DNA of 64,000 bases, from the NCBI RefSeq assembly GCF_001514495.1, contig NZ_BCNM01000026.1, positions 1-64,000 on the forward strand, in the 5' to 3' direction. Below the pieces are notes generated by a model. The model was not told the DNA's origin. It did no database searches and worked only from the letters and a program-made list of their open reading frames with translations. Positions 7,733-16,410 of the stretch are shown here, one piece after another. This stretch comes from Paenibacillus pabuli NBRC 13638 (GTDB lineage Bacteria > Bacillota > Bacilli > Paenibacillales > Paenibacillaceae). Each line of letters opens with the position of its first letter. The first letter of the stretch is position 1. Both the position numbers and the translations under genes were made by a program.

Positions 7733-9019
7733 TTACAGTTGTATAAAATCTTCAAGTAAGTAACCAAATTTCTCATATTCACCTTTTTGCAGTTCCACTT
7801 CATAAATGACGTCATTCTCTTCAAAAGTGGTTTCAACAACATCCCCAATTTTGTAAAGTACAGACGTAAGATCTCCACGTTCAGCCGGAATACGGAACCG
7901 CTTCGTATCACCCGTCAGTTCTCCTTGGATCAGCTCCCGAATTTTTTGCAAATCATCTGGATCGAGCGCACTCACTTTGATATGGTCTTTATCCAATGGA
8001 AGCATTTCAAGCTGCTCTGGAGTACATGCATCCTTTTTGTTGTACAACACCAACTGCGGCTTGTCCCCTGAACCCAATTGTTGCAAAATCGTGTGTACGG
8101 TTCTCATCTGGTCTTCGCGCATAGCGGATGATGCATCCACCACATGCAGAATAAGATCTGCTTCATTCACTTCCTCCAGCGTTGCCCGAAAAGCTGCAAT
8201 CAGATCATGGGGGAGGTTTTGTATAAACCCTACCGTATCGGTCAGTACGATTTCTTTGCCGCTTGGCAGTTCCATTGTCCGTGATGTCGGATCAAGTGTG
8301 GCAAAAAGCTGGTTTTGGATATACACATCTGCTGCGGTTAATTGTTTAAGCAAGGTTGATTTGCCGGCATTTGTATATCCTACAAGGGCAACCTGTACGA
8401 TACCCGTTTTTTTGCGGCGTTCCCGGTGCAGCTTGCGGTGACGTGTCACTTCTTCCAGATGACGCTTCAAGTCATCAATGCGACCACGAATATGCCTGCG
8501 ATCTGTCTCGAGTTTACTTTCACCCGGTCCTCGTGTTCCAATACCGCCGCCGAGTCTGGACAAATTCTTACCGTGACCCGACAAACGTGGGAGCAAGTAG
8601 CTCAATTGAGCCAGCTCAACCTGAATAATACCTTCTCTCGTATTGGCACGCTGTGCAAAAATATCCAAAATAAGCTGGGTACGGTCAATAATTTTGAGAT
8701 CCAGCGCTTCTTCCAGATTACGAACCTGAGCACCAGACAGTTCCTGATCAAAAATAGCTGTTGTTGCTCCCATTTCCTCAGCCACGGCCCGGAGTTCCTC
8801 CACTTTCCCCTTACCAATAAACCATTTGGTATCCCGTGTTTCCCGGTTCTGAGACAGTACACTCAGCACTTCCACACCTGCTGTTTCGGCAAGCTTCACC
8901 AGCTCATCTAGAGAGTACTCCGGGTTAATACCCGAACGTTTAACTTCATCCGTAATCAGACTCACCAATATGGCCCGATCTTTTTTCACCATATCTGTAT
9001 CATGTGTGCCATTTGTCAT
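7733..9019 (-). CDS. hflX: GTPase HflX
   Basis: This ribosome-associated GTPase (428 residues) splits or rescues stalled 70S ribosomes. The N-terminal HflX domain includes KWFIGKGK (65-72) and the Gly-rich linker RLGGGIGTRGPGESKLE (155-171). The G domain has G1 GYTNAGKST (214-222), G3 DTVGFIQNLP and G4 NKKD. A short C-terminal domain closes the protein. AAGGAG is 12 bases before the ATG, slightly far; a second ATG at codon 10 is possible. It lies between spoVK and ynbB as in B. subtilis. Confidence 0.95.
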   Translation of the reverse strand: MTNGTHDTDMVKKDRAILVSLITDEVKRSGINPEYSLDELVKLAETAGVEVLSVLSQNRETRDTKWFIGKGKVEELRAVAEEMGATTAIFDQELSGAQVRNLEEALDLKIIDRTQLILDIFAQRANTREGIIQVELAQLSYLLPRLSGHGKNLSRLGGGIGTRGPGESKLETDRRHIRGRIDDLKRHLEEVTRHRKLHRERRKKTGIVQVALVGYTNAGKSTLLKQLTAADVYIQNQLFATLDPTSRTMELPSGKEIVLTDTVGFIQNLPHDLIAAFRATLEEVNEADLILHVVDASSAMREDQMRTVHTILQQLGSGDKPQLVLYNKKDACTPEQLEMLPLDKDHIKVSALDPDDLQKIRELIQGELTGDTKRFRIPAERGDLTSVLYKIGDVVETTFEENDVIYEVELQKGEYEKFGYLLEDFIQL

Positions 9020-9090
9020 CGTGTATATTCACTCCTTCTTTTACGCATCTGCATATATTTATTGCCACCATCATTCTCATGGCATACTTT

Positions 9091-9118
9091 AAGCCGAACC
9101 GGTTAACCCGGCCGGCTG
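9091..9118 (-). other. GC-rich intergenic hairpin between spoVK and hflX
   Basis: On the minus strand AGCCGGCCGGGTTAACCGG is followed by TTCGGCT, giving nested dyads (AGCCG/CGGCT and CCGGTTAACCCGG). There is no downstream T run, so it is a weak terminator at best, or an RNA-processing or stability element before hflX. Confidence 0.35.
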
Positions 9119-9139
9119 CTTTAAAAATTATATTATCGC

Positions 9140-10111
9140 TTACTTTTGTTCAAACTTCAAATCCTCTGTACGAATGGTCATCAGCTCCAGTTTTCCCGGA
9201 TTACCCTGCGTATACTGCTCCAATAATCGAACTGCCTGGTGGCGAATGGCACGTTCAATGGCATTTCGGACATATCGTGCATTGCTGAACGCATGCAGAG
9301 ACTCATTTTTTTCCTGGAGCAGATGCTGTTTTAATTTGAGTATGGTCTGCGGCATAAGAATATAGTCACGTTCCTTGGCCATAATCTCGGAAATCTGAAT
9401 TAACTGATCAATACTGTAATCTGGAAATTCAACCTGAATCGGAAAACGGGAAGGTAACCCCGGATTCGTCTGCAGAAAAAAATCGATCTCTTCCGAATAT
9501 CCTGCAAGGATAAGAATGAATTGATTCTTATTATCTTCCATGGACTTTACAAGTGTATCGATCGCTTCCTTTCCAAAATCCTTTTCACCACCGCGAGCCA
9601 AACTGTATGCCTCGTCAATAAACAAGATTCCACCTAATGCCTTTTTGACCAAATCTCTCGTTTTTTGCGCCGTATGTCCGATGTATTCTCCAACCAGATC
9701 TGCCCGTTCCACTTCAATTAGATGCCCTTTGCTGAGTACACCCATCTTCTGAAACAGCTTTGCCACAATCCTCGCCACTGTTGTTTTGCCGGTTCCCGGA
9801 TTGCCTTTGAAAATCATATGATACACGTGCGCTCCACTTAGCAGTCCTGCTTCGGTACGCATCTGGGCAATCTGTAAGAAAGCATAGATTTCGAATACCA
9901 AATCCTTGATATTTTCAAGTCCAACCAGCTGCTCCAGTTCACCTTGAATCTCCTGAAAATGTGCATGCTTGGCTAACCCTTTTGCAGCCTGTATTGCTGT
10001 CTCTTCTTCTTTGAGCAGCATCTGAGGCTCCTGGTTACGCAAAACTACATTAATTTGTCTGGATGGTCTGCCTCCCGGTTGCCCTCCTGCAGCCATGACC
10101 CGTCCGTTCAT
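9140..10111 (-). CDS. spoVK: Stage V sporulation protein K, AAA+ ATPase
   Basis: A 323-residue AAA+ ATPase of the CbbX/SpoVK group, required for spore maturation in B. subtilis. Walker A is GNPGTGKTT (about 102-110), Walker B ILFIDEAYSL (about 167-176), and sensor-1 region QFILILAGYSEE (about 205-216). The arginine-finger segment is NPGLPSRFP, and the C-terminal lid follows. The N-terminal 35 residues are Gly/Arg-rich and variable. RBS AGAGGTGA is about 6 bases upstream. It heads the spoVK-hflX-ynbB-glnR-glnA block. Forespore or mother-cell expression is expected from the family, but no sigma site was identified. Confidence 0.93.
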   Translation of the reverse strand: MNGRVMAAGGQPGGRPSRQINVVLRNQEPQMLLKEEETAIQAAKGLAKHAHFQEIQGELEQLVGLENIKDLVFEIYAFLQIAQMRTEAGLLSGAHVYHMIFKGNPGTGKTTVARIVAKLFQKMGVLSKGHLIEVERADLVGEYIGHTAQKTRDLVKKALGGILFIDEAYSLARGGEKDFGKEAIDTLVKSMEDNKNQFILILAGYSEEIDFFLQTNPGLPSRFPIQVEFPDYSIDQLIQISEIMAKERDYILMPQTILKLKQHLLQEKNESLHAFSNARYVRNAIERAIRHQAVRLLEQYTQGNPGKLELMTIRTEDLKFEQK

Positions 10112-10223
10112 TCGCCATCACCTCTATTTTATCGGGCTGAACTCTCCTGATTATTAATGTATTCTATCAGGTGCTCTAATATTAGAAGGATGACCAAGAA
10201 TTCTAAGACGGGTTAATCATGAA

Positions 10224-10787
10224 TCAAATATGAATATTTTTTCTGAATTCTCCGTTTTCGAACAAGGTCTTTCGATGCTTCAGCGACAATTGGAAATAAG
10301 GAAATACATGGGCATCAATGGCATGCAGCAAGTCCTTGGCTGTCCGATTGGCCAGGTCGTAATCCCCTGTCGTAATATGCTTACGAGAAAGCGCATCTTC
10401 AAGTTCATCTTCGTCCAGCAAAAATACTTCTCCATCTTTCAGGACGACAACATCCAGATAAAGGTCATCAAACCAAGGAACACCCTGATCGGTAATCCCT
10501 TGGCTGCGGCATGTATCAATGTACCACTCAACGATCCGCTCCTGATCATCAAACATGGCCGTAACCACAAAATGTTCCCCTTTGGGATAATACTGCAACC
10601 AGGAATAGCCTTTATCTGCAATGCAGAAGGTGCTTCCTCCATAGGTTTTCCACAATGGCTCTTTTAAATCTTGTATCGTGTACAATGTAATGTAACCTGT
10701 GAAAATTTTGGATTGAACGAACCGGCATGTAAATTGTCGGTTCGTAATCCGGCGCCAGTTCGCGCGGTCCCCGAATTTCCGTTTCAT
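10224..10787 (-). CDS. DUF402 domain protein (nucleoside phosphatase-like)
   Basis: A 187-residue DUF402 (FomD/Ntdp-like) protein. The conserved core is GYSWLQYYPKGEHFVVTAMFD (about 56-76), then VEWYIDTCRSQGITDQGVPWFDDLYLDVVVLKDG (about 84-117) and LLDEDELEDALSRKHIT. Characterised relatives hydrolyse nucleoside tri- and diphosphates with divalent metals; whether this one does is inference. RBS AGAGGGG is 5 bases upstream of the ATG. It lies between spoVK and the PBP gene and seems monocistronic, as a terminator separates it from the PBP. Confidence 0.85.
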   Translation of the reverse strand: MKRKFGDRANWRRITNRQFTCRFVQSKIFTGYITLYTIQDLKEPLWKTYGGSTFCIADKGYSWLQYYPKGEHFVVTAMFDDQERIVEWYIDTCRSQGITDQGVPWFDDLYLDVVVLKDGEVFLLDEDELEDALSRKHITTGDYDLANRTAKDLLHAIDAHVFPYFQLSLKHRKTLFENGEFRKNIHI

Positions 10788-11000
10788 ACGAACCCCTCTT
10801 TGCCGACCACAGGTCCGTGACCTGCTGATATTGGTGAACAGCGAATAACGTCCGCATTATCGACTCCATCTGTTCCTGGATCCGCTTTGCACAACGTATT
10901 ACGAATAGTTACAGCTTACCATATTTAAGTTATACACTCAAAATCATGCTTTGTCCCACTGCTCAGCAGATCCAGTCTATTTGCAGATGTCTTTAAAAAC

Positions 11001-11039
11001 AAAAAACCTGCTTCGCCGAAATTTCGGGAAGCAGGTTTA
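11001..11039 (-). terminator. Strong terminator of the PBP gene
   Basis: Minus strand: a long stem AACCTGCTTC pairs with GAAGCAGGTT around an inner CCGAAATTTCGG hairpin, followed by TTTTTTGTTTTT. It lies 22 bp past the PBP stop. Confidence 0.9.
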
Positions 11040-11061
11040 TAGATAAAACTATATCTTTCTT

Positions 11062-13731
11062 TTAACCACCAGTTCCGGATTGAGCATCTACTGGAGCATC
11101 AGTCTCTCCCGTAGTACCATTGCTTTCCCCGTCAGGTGTAACTACCTCACCCGGTGTTGATATGGAACCATCACCCGAACCCTCGCCAGTACCCGGATCT
11201 GTTGTTCCCTGTCCTGGCGGGGTGCTTCCGTCTCCCGGTTGACCATTACCTTGACCCGGTCCACCATTGTTGCCGTTATTCCCATTACCGTTTCCGGAAT
11301 TTCCGTTACCATTGTTGCCATTCTCATTTCCATTACCATTGCCATTATTACCTTCAGTACTTCCATTCCCCGGCGAACCGTTGTCCGGATTTTCTGTTCC
11401 TGGCTGTCCTGTTTCCGGTTCCGTTCCTGGCTCCGTGCCCGGATCTGGCTGTTCCGGTTCCAATTCTTCTGCTTCAATCATTAGCGATATCGTATTGGAA
11501 GGATCCGTCTCCACTCCTGAAGCCAGATCAAAAGCTGTCACATAATACTCATACGTGAGACCAGGGAGTGCACTTAGATCTTGCGCACTGGTCGAACCAA
11601 CTGCATCAATGAGATGCGTGAACTGTCCCTCAGATGTTTCTTTTCTGTAAATCCGATACTGTGTCGAGGAATCCCCCGTTGCAGACCAATTCAACGATAC
11701 CGTCTGTGTAGATGGATCATAAGCACCATTCAGTCCACTCACTGAAAGTGCTGGTTGCTCTGGTTCTTTTTCCGGCGGAGGTGTCTGGGCTCCTGCTGGA
11801 GCCTTGAAGTCCTTCACAGGAACGCCTTTCAACGCATCCCCCATCACTTTGGCAAAGAACGCCGCTGACAGCTTACTGCTGTTCTTGAGCATATGGGATG
11901 CATCCGGATTGTCGTAACCCATCCATACTGCAGCAGTCCATTCTGGCGTGTACCCGACGAACCAAACATCACGGTTGGCACTGTTGCCGGAAATACCACT
12001 TTGAACGGTTCCAGTCTTACCAGCCACCGGTCGATCCAGACGTGCGGAACGACCTGTACCGTCATTGACTACGTTTTGCAGCATCTGGGTCAAGGAATAC
12101 GCATTTTGCTCACTCATCACACGCGTAGTATCTGACTTGTCGTGTTTATAGGTCGTTTTCCCTGAACTATCCTTAATCTCCTTAATCGCATACGCCTTCT
12201 GGTACTCACCCAGATTGGCAAAAGCACTGTAGGCTTGCGCCATTTCCAGCGTATTCGTTCCTTTGCTAAGACCACCCAGCGCGATCGCTAGGTTTTTGTC
12301 TTCATCTGTAAGCTGGATGCCTACACTTTTTGCAAATTGAACACCTGTGTTTACACCAATTTTGTTTAACAGCCACACTGCCGGAATATTCTCCGATTTT
12401 GTAATGGCATCCGTCATGCTAATTGTTGAAGAATACCCATGCAAGTTACCCGGACAGTAATTTCCAAAGCATTGCTTTTCATTACTGAGAGGTGAGTTTG
12501 CATTGTAATCACCTGATTCAAGAGCCGGCGCATAAGATACAATCGGTTTAAATGCCGAACCAGGTTGTCTGCGGCTCTGTGTTACCCGGCTGTAGCCCTT
12601 CGTTTGATAATCCCGTCCGCCCAGCAAAGCGACGAGACTGCCATTTTCATGGTTCATGATTACCATGGAGCCCTGGACCGGTTGATCATCTTTGCTTGAT
12701 TCAAACAGGCTATCATCCGAGAATGCACTCTCCATCGCCGTTTGAGCTTGAGCATCCATCGTCGTATAAATTTTGTATCCGCCAATATTCAGATCATCTT
12801 CCGTTTTACCTGACACACTTTCAGCTTCACGAAGAACATAATCGATAAAGGCTTGGTACTTTTGCTCTTTCTCAGGTGGAGTATATTTATAATCAACCTC
12901 TTTGGCTTTATCCATTTCTGCCTTCGTAATGTAGCCTTGTTCGTACATCAACTGTAATACCACACCACGCCGTGCTTTGGAATCGTTTGGATTACTCAGC
13001 GGGTTGTAAGCAGATGGCCCTTTTGGCATGGCTGCCAAGGTTGCAATTTGCCATAATTTCAAATTATTGAGATCGGTAACTCCAAAATAAAATTCAGATG
13101 CAGCCTTGATCCCGTAACGCTGATGACCGAAGAAAATCCGGTTCAGGTACATCGTAAGAATTTCGTCTTTTGTGTATTTGCGCTCCAATGCCATCGCAAT
13201 GGAAACTTCCGTTGCTTTACGGAAGAATGTCTTGTCACGAGACAAGAACATATTTTTTGCAAGCTGCTGGGTCAGCGTACTGCCGCCCTCCACCATGGAG
13301 CGGGCCATGACATCTTTGACCGCCGCCCGTCCGATGGACCAGATATCCACACCCTGATGCTCGTAAAAACGTTTATCCTCTGTAGCAACAAAGGCTTCCT
13401 TGAGCAATTTCGGAATAGCGTCACTCTCTACCGGCTCCAGCTTTTTGATGGATAACTCACCCATGAGCTGTCCGTTGCGGTCATATACTTTTGAAGTTTC
13501 ATTGATTGTTGTTTTGTCCATATTGGCTTTGAGCAGATTTTCACCGCTCACCATAATAAATAAATATCCACCAAGTGCACAGAATATGGCGATTGCCATG
13601 GTGAAAAACAGTGTCCATCCAACGCGTTTACCCGTAATTTTTTTCTTTTTAGAGGTCTTTGGCTTCGCTTTTTTGGTTGACTTGTTATTGCTGTTGCGAT
13701 TGTTAGACCTCGACAACGGATCGTTTGGCAT
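11062..13731 (-). CDS. Class A penicillin-binding protein (PBP1A type)
   Basis: A bifunctional peptidoglycan synthase of about 889 residues, anchored by one N-terminal helix (about 38-62) after a Lys-rich cytoplasmic tail. The glycosyltransferase domain has EDKRFYEHQGVD (about 118) and GGSTLTQQLAKN. The transpeptidase domain has SxxK in PGSAFKP (about 389) and KTG in AGKTGTV (about 568). A fibronectin type III domain follows (about 657-757), then an extended Pro/Glu/Gly/Asn-rich tail (about 11065-11470) of NGNGN, PGTEP and GNNGN repeats that probably threads the wall. The start at 13731 is set by AGGAGGTAAC; the frame is open for 40 more codons upstream without an RBS. It is followed by a strong terminator. 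Confidence 0.93.
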   Translation of the reverse strand: MPNDPLSRSNNRNSNNKSTKKAKPKTSKKKKITGKRVGWTLFFTMAIAIFCALGGYLFIMVSGENLLKANMDKTTINETSKVYDRNGQLMGELSIKKLEPVESDAIPKLLKEAFVATEDKRFYEHQGVDIWSIGRAAVKDVMARSMVEGGSTLTQQLAKNMFLSRDKTFFRKATEVSIAMALERKYTKDEILTMYLNRIFFGHQRYGIKAASEFYFGVTDLNNLKLWQIATLAAMPKGPSAYNPLSNPNDSKARRGVVLQLMYEQGYITKAEMDKAKEVDYKYTPPEKEQKYQAFIDYVLREAESVSGKTEDDLNIGGYKIYTTMDAQAQTAMESAFSDDSLFESSKDDQPVQGSMVIMNHENGSLVALLGGRDYQTKGYSRVTQSRRQPGSAFKPIVSYAPALESGDYNANSPLSNEKQCFGNYCPGNLHGYSSTISMTDAITKSENIPAVWLLNKIGVNTGVQFAKSVGIQLTDEDKNLAIALGGLSKGTNTLEMAQAYSAFANLGEYQKAYAIKEIKDSSGKTTYKHDKSDTTRVMSEQNAYSLTQMLQNVVNDGTGRSARLDRPVAGKTGTVQSGISGNSANRDVWFVGYTPEWTAAVWMGYDNPDASHMLKNSSKLSAAFFAKVMGDALKGVPVKDFKAPAGAQTPPPEKEPEQPALSVSGLNGAYDPSTQTVSLNWSATGDSSTQYRIYRKETSEGQFTHLIDAVGSTSAQDLSALPGLTYEYYVTAFDLASGVETDPSNTISLMIEAEELEPEQPDPGTEPGTEPETGQPGTENPDNGSPGNGSTEGNNGNGNGNENGNNGNGNSGNGNGNNGNNGGPGQGNGQPGDGSTPPGQGTTDPGTGEGSGDGSISTPGEVVTPDGESNGTTGETDAPVDAQSGTGG

Positions 13732-13899
13732 GTTACCTCCTGACTCCCTTTCGGATGCATAATTTCTATTCGTCTGTTGGCGCAAGCTGGAATTAAGCTT
13801 ATTTTGCCCGGAATGAAAAGAACAACCCTTATTCAGGTTGCTCTGTTTCAATTCCTATACATGTAGACGAAATGGTTGATAAAAAGGTTTCGACATTTT

Positions 13900-14142
13900 T
13901 TAAGCTTCGCCGTTGTTATCTTGCTGCATCAGCGATACGCTGCGTTGCGGCGTGAACGTGGAGATGGCGTGCTTGTAGACCATTTGCTGGCGTCCGTCGC
14001 TGTCAATGACGATCGTAAAATTGTCAAATGCCTTGATCGTTCCGCGGATTTGAAAGCCATTGGTCAGATAGACCGTTGCTGGAATGTTTTCTTTCCGCAG
14101 TTGGTTCAAGAACGTATCTTGGATGTTGATGGACTTGTTCAT
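13900..14142 (-). CDS. hfq: RNA chaperone Hfq
   Basis: An 80-residue Sm-fold hexameric RNA chaperone. It shows Sm1 (IQDTFLNQLRKENIPATVYLTNGFQIRGTIKAFD, partly quoted here by motif: TVYLTNGFQI and GTIKAFDNFT) and Sm2 (YKHAISTF). The start MNKSINIQ at 14142 fits Bacillus Hfq; GGGGGT lies about 9 bases upstream. An in-frame ATG at 14157 lacks an RBS. In B. subtilis hfq follows miaA closely, but here 534 bp and a terminator separate them, so hfq probably has its own promoter. Confidence 0.95.
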   Translation of the reverse strand: MNKSINIQDTFLNQLRKENIPATVYLTNGFQIRGTIKAFDNFTIVIDSDGRQQMVYKHAISTFTPQRSVSLMQQDNNGEA

Positions 14143-14215
14143 TAGCCGTACCCCCATTGGTTCATTTGAATTCGTGTTTAAGTAATATTCAATATCGCTG
14201 AGTAGCTTTCGTGCT

Positions 14216-14224
14216 ATTATATCA
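14216..14224 (-). promoter_or_regulatory. Candidate extended -10 promoter for hfq
   Basis: The minus strand reads TGATATAAT, matching the extended -10 TGnTATAAT, about 70 bp before the hfq start. The -35 region is weak, which an extended -10 would tolerate. Confidence 0.45.
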
Positions 14225-14600
14225 TGAACAGTTTCATATAATCCACAAAAACCCCTTGTCTGCTATTTGCACCTATGCGCGAGTTTCGCTTGCAACTAGA
14301 AGACTTATCCATTATACACCGCTTGTCAGAATTGCAAAAGAGGAACAAATTCTTACTTCCCCAAAGCTTTTCATCCCCTCTTCCTGATCTGTTAACATTT
14401 CTCCTTCATCCTAGGATTACGGAATATTCCCCTATTTTTTCCCATCATTGATTAGAAGTTTCAGGTATGTATTGGTCCTGGACAGAACGATAATTACCCA
14501 GATCAGCGCGCTATTAAACTTGCAATCGCGAAAGCAACTAATCTTGCATACGACTCCAATTACCCCCTCTTTTAATAACATTATTTTCCTGAAAAAAATA

Positions 14601-14640
14601 AAGAACCGCTACCTTTTATTTCAAAAGATAGCGGTCCTAA
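14601..14640 (-). terminator. Terminator of the mutS-mutL-miaA transcription unit
   Basis: Minus strand GACCGCTATCTTTT, loop GAAAT, AAAAGGTAGCGGTTC, then TTTATTTTTTT. A good stem with T run, 36 bp past the miaA stop. Confidence 0.88.
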
Positions 14641-14676
14641 AGTCCTGAATATCAGGTGCGAAAGACACCTTTATAT

Positions 14677-15627
14677 TCAATCAAACTTACGCTTGATCAT
14701 CTCACATACATGGGTATAATTTCCATTAAAATCTTCGGTATCCGTCATATCCACCCATTCAATGTCCTTCATATGCCGGAACCAGGACAATTGCCGCTTG
14801 GCAAAACGACGCGTATCCCTTTTAAGCCACTCTACCGCAGCCTCCCAACTTACTTCACCTTGAAGATAAGCCGCAATTTCCTTATAGCCGAGTCCCTGCA
14901 TGGAGATATGTCCTCTCGCTACGCCGCGCTCCAGTAAAGACTTAACCTCATCTACCAGCCCCTGCTCGATCATAAGATCAATTCGCTCTTCCACTCGGGC
15001 ATACAGCTTCTGACGATCCATTGTCAAACCCACAATGAGCAGGTCGTATGGAGATTCTTTTTTCTGGGAAGCCAGCTGCTCGGACAACTTCTCCCCTGTG
15101 AGGTGATAGATCTCCAGCGCACGAACAATTCGGCGCTGGTCATTCGGATGCAGTCGTTCTGCACTAACCGGATCAATGACCCTCAGCTTATCATGTAACG
15201 CCTGCGGGCCATGCTGCTCTGCATAACGGAACTGTTCATCCCGAAACGCTTCATCCGAGCCGCTGTCCGAGAATTGAAAGCCGTAACATACCGATTCAAC
15301 ATACAGACCGGTGCCACCAACAATAAAGGGCAACTTGCCGCGCTCATGGATTTCCCCAATCAGACGTGTGCAGCTCTCCTGAAATTCTGCCACGGAATAG
15401 GGGTATTCCGGTTCATGGATGTCAATGAGGTGATGAGGCACCCCATTCATTTCATCGCGAGTAATTTTGGCCGTCCCGATATCCATTTCGCGATATACTT
15501 GCATGGAGTCCCCCGAAATAATCTCGCAATTAAATGCTTGGGCTAGCTCAATACTCATTCTCGTTTTGCCTACAGCTGTCGGTCCGACCAGCACAAGCAG
15601 CTTCGGTTTAACTTCCGCTTTCAACAT
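14677..15627 (-). CDS. miaA: tRNA dimethylallyltransferase
   Basis: This enzyme adds a dimethylallyl group to N6 of A37 in tRNAs reading UNN codons. Its 316 residues have a P-loop GPTAVGKT (15-22), the catalytic region ISGDSMQVYREMDIGTAK (about 37-54), PHHLIDI, the substrate channel FIVGGTGLYVES (about 99-110), DQRRIVRALE (about 163-172) and the C-terminal zinc-free tail AKRQLSWFRHMKDIEW. The 5' end overlaps the 3' end of the upstream methyltransferase by 20 bp, so they are co-transcribed and probably translationally coupled. Confidence 0.96.
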   Translation of the reverse strand: MLKAEVKPKLLVLVGPTAVGKTRMSIELAQAFNCEIISGDSMQVYREMDIGTAKITRDEMNGVPHHLIDIHEPEYPYSVAEFQESCTRLIGEIHERGKLPFIVGGTGLYVESVCYGFQFSDSGSDEAFRDEQFRYAEQHGPQALHDKLRVIDPVSAERLHPNDQRRIVRALEIYHLTGEKLSEQLASQKKESPYDLLIVGLTMDRQKLYARVEERIDLMIEQGLVDEVKSLLERGVARGHISMQGLGYKEIAAYLQGEVSWEAAVEWLKRDTRRFAKRQLSWFRHMKDIEWVDMTDTEDFNGNYTHVCEMIKRKFD

Positions 15628-16393
15628 TAATCACTCCGTACAGTGTTTTTGCATTGCCCCGGTCGTGCACTTCAAAACCGAGTCTCGTAAACTCCGCGCT
15701 GCCGCGCTTCTCTTTCATGACTACCCGCTTGCGGGCAACCCGTTTCGCTTCAATAACACTCTGTTCATCCAGTGCACTTGGATTCGCGTAATCTCGCAAA
15801 GGCTGGATGGCGCTTGAATCGAGCATCGGTTCACGAAACATCGGATCGAAATAAACCGTGTCACAGCTTCGGTCTGGCAAGGATCGCAGCAACTCAAGAT
15901 GATTCGCATGCCGCAGCTCAATGCGCCGGAAAGCTTCGTTTACCGCAGGCTTAATGCTCTCATATTGAGACATACCCTCTACTAATAGCGTGTACAGTGG
16001 GAGGGAACTTTCACAGGCGATAACCCGACCACTTTCACCCACTGCCACCGAAAACACCAAAGCATCGGTACCGAGACCGGCAGTACAATCGATAATGGTA
16101 TCCCCTTCCAATACGGCTCCCGCCTCCAACATCGGATCTGCCTCTCCCCTTAACACACGTTTGGCCCGCACAAATCCCATACTGGGGTGAAACTCAAGCA
16201 GTGGTGAATCCGGACGAAATAAACGGACTTTACCCTGAAGCACAACGATAATCTCATCTATCCCATAATGTGCGATCAGTGCAGGTAGAGACATTTTTTT
16301 ACGCGGTACATAGGTCCCCCCCGTTGTTTCCGCAAGGTTTCGCGCACGTTCCACAAGGTGGCCTGCTTCCTTTTCACCGGTTGTAATATACAT
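15608..16393 (-). CDS. Class I SAM-dependent methyltransferase (RsmJ-like)
   Basis: A 261-residue protein with an N-terminal TTGEKEAGHLVERARNLAETTGGTYVPRKK segment (about residues 4-33, here abbreviated by its ends TTGEKEAG and YVPRKK). A Rossmann methyltransferase core follows: DCTAGLGTDALVF (about 101-113), acidic ACESS (about 124-128) and TVYFDPMFREP (about 174-184), the DPxF-type catalytic loop. This architecture matches the RsmJ family (16S rRNA m2G1516 in E. coli), but the RNA target in Gram-positives is not established. It lies between mutL (17 bp upstream) and miaA (overlapping). Confidence 0.85.
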   Translation of the reverse strand: MYITTGEKEAGHLVERARNLAETTGGTYVPRKKMSLPALIAHYGIDEIIVVLQGKVRLFRPDSPLLEFHPSMGFVRAKRVLRGEADPMLEAGAVLEGDTIIDCTAGLGTDALVFSVAVGESGRVIACESSLPLYTLLVEGMSQYESIKPAVNEAFRRIELRHANHLELLRSLPDRSCDTVYFDPMFREPMLDSSAIQPLRDYANPSALDEQSVIEAKRVARKRVVMKEKRGSAEFTRLGFEVHDRGNAKTLYGVINVESGS

Positions 16394-16410
16394 GACTTCC
16401 TCCTAAATAG

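Larger units (their letters stand above)
14143..14676. other. Long miaA-hfq intergenic region
   Basis: There is no credible gene in these 534 bp. On the minus strand it holds the miaA terminator (14601-14637), AT-rich sequence, and two candidate -10 elements for hfq: 14216-14221 (TATAAT preceded by TG one base upstream, an extended -10) and 14311-14316 (TATAAT with TTTTGC 17 bases upstream). A leader of up to about 160 nt before hfq is possible; no known RNA family was recognised in it. Confidence 0.5.

Noticed and set aside
11154..11558. Several plus-strand frames opposite the PBP tail
   Set aside because: They mirror the low-complexity repeat of the PBP C-terminus and have no RBS.
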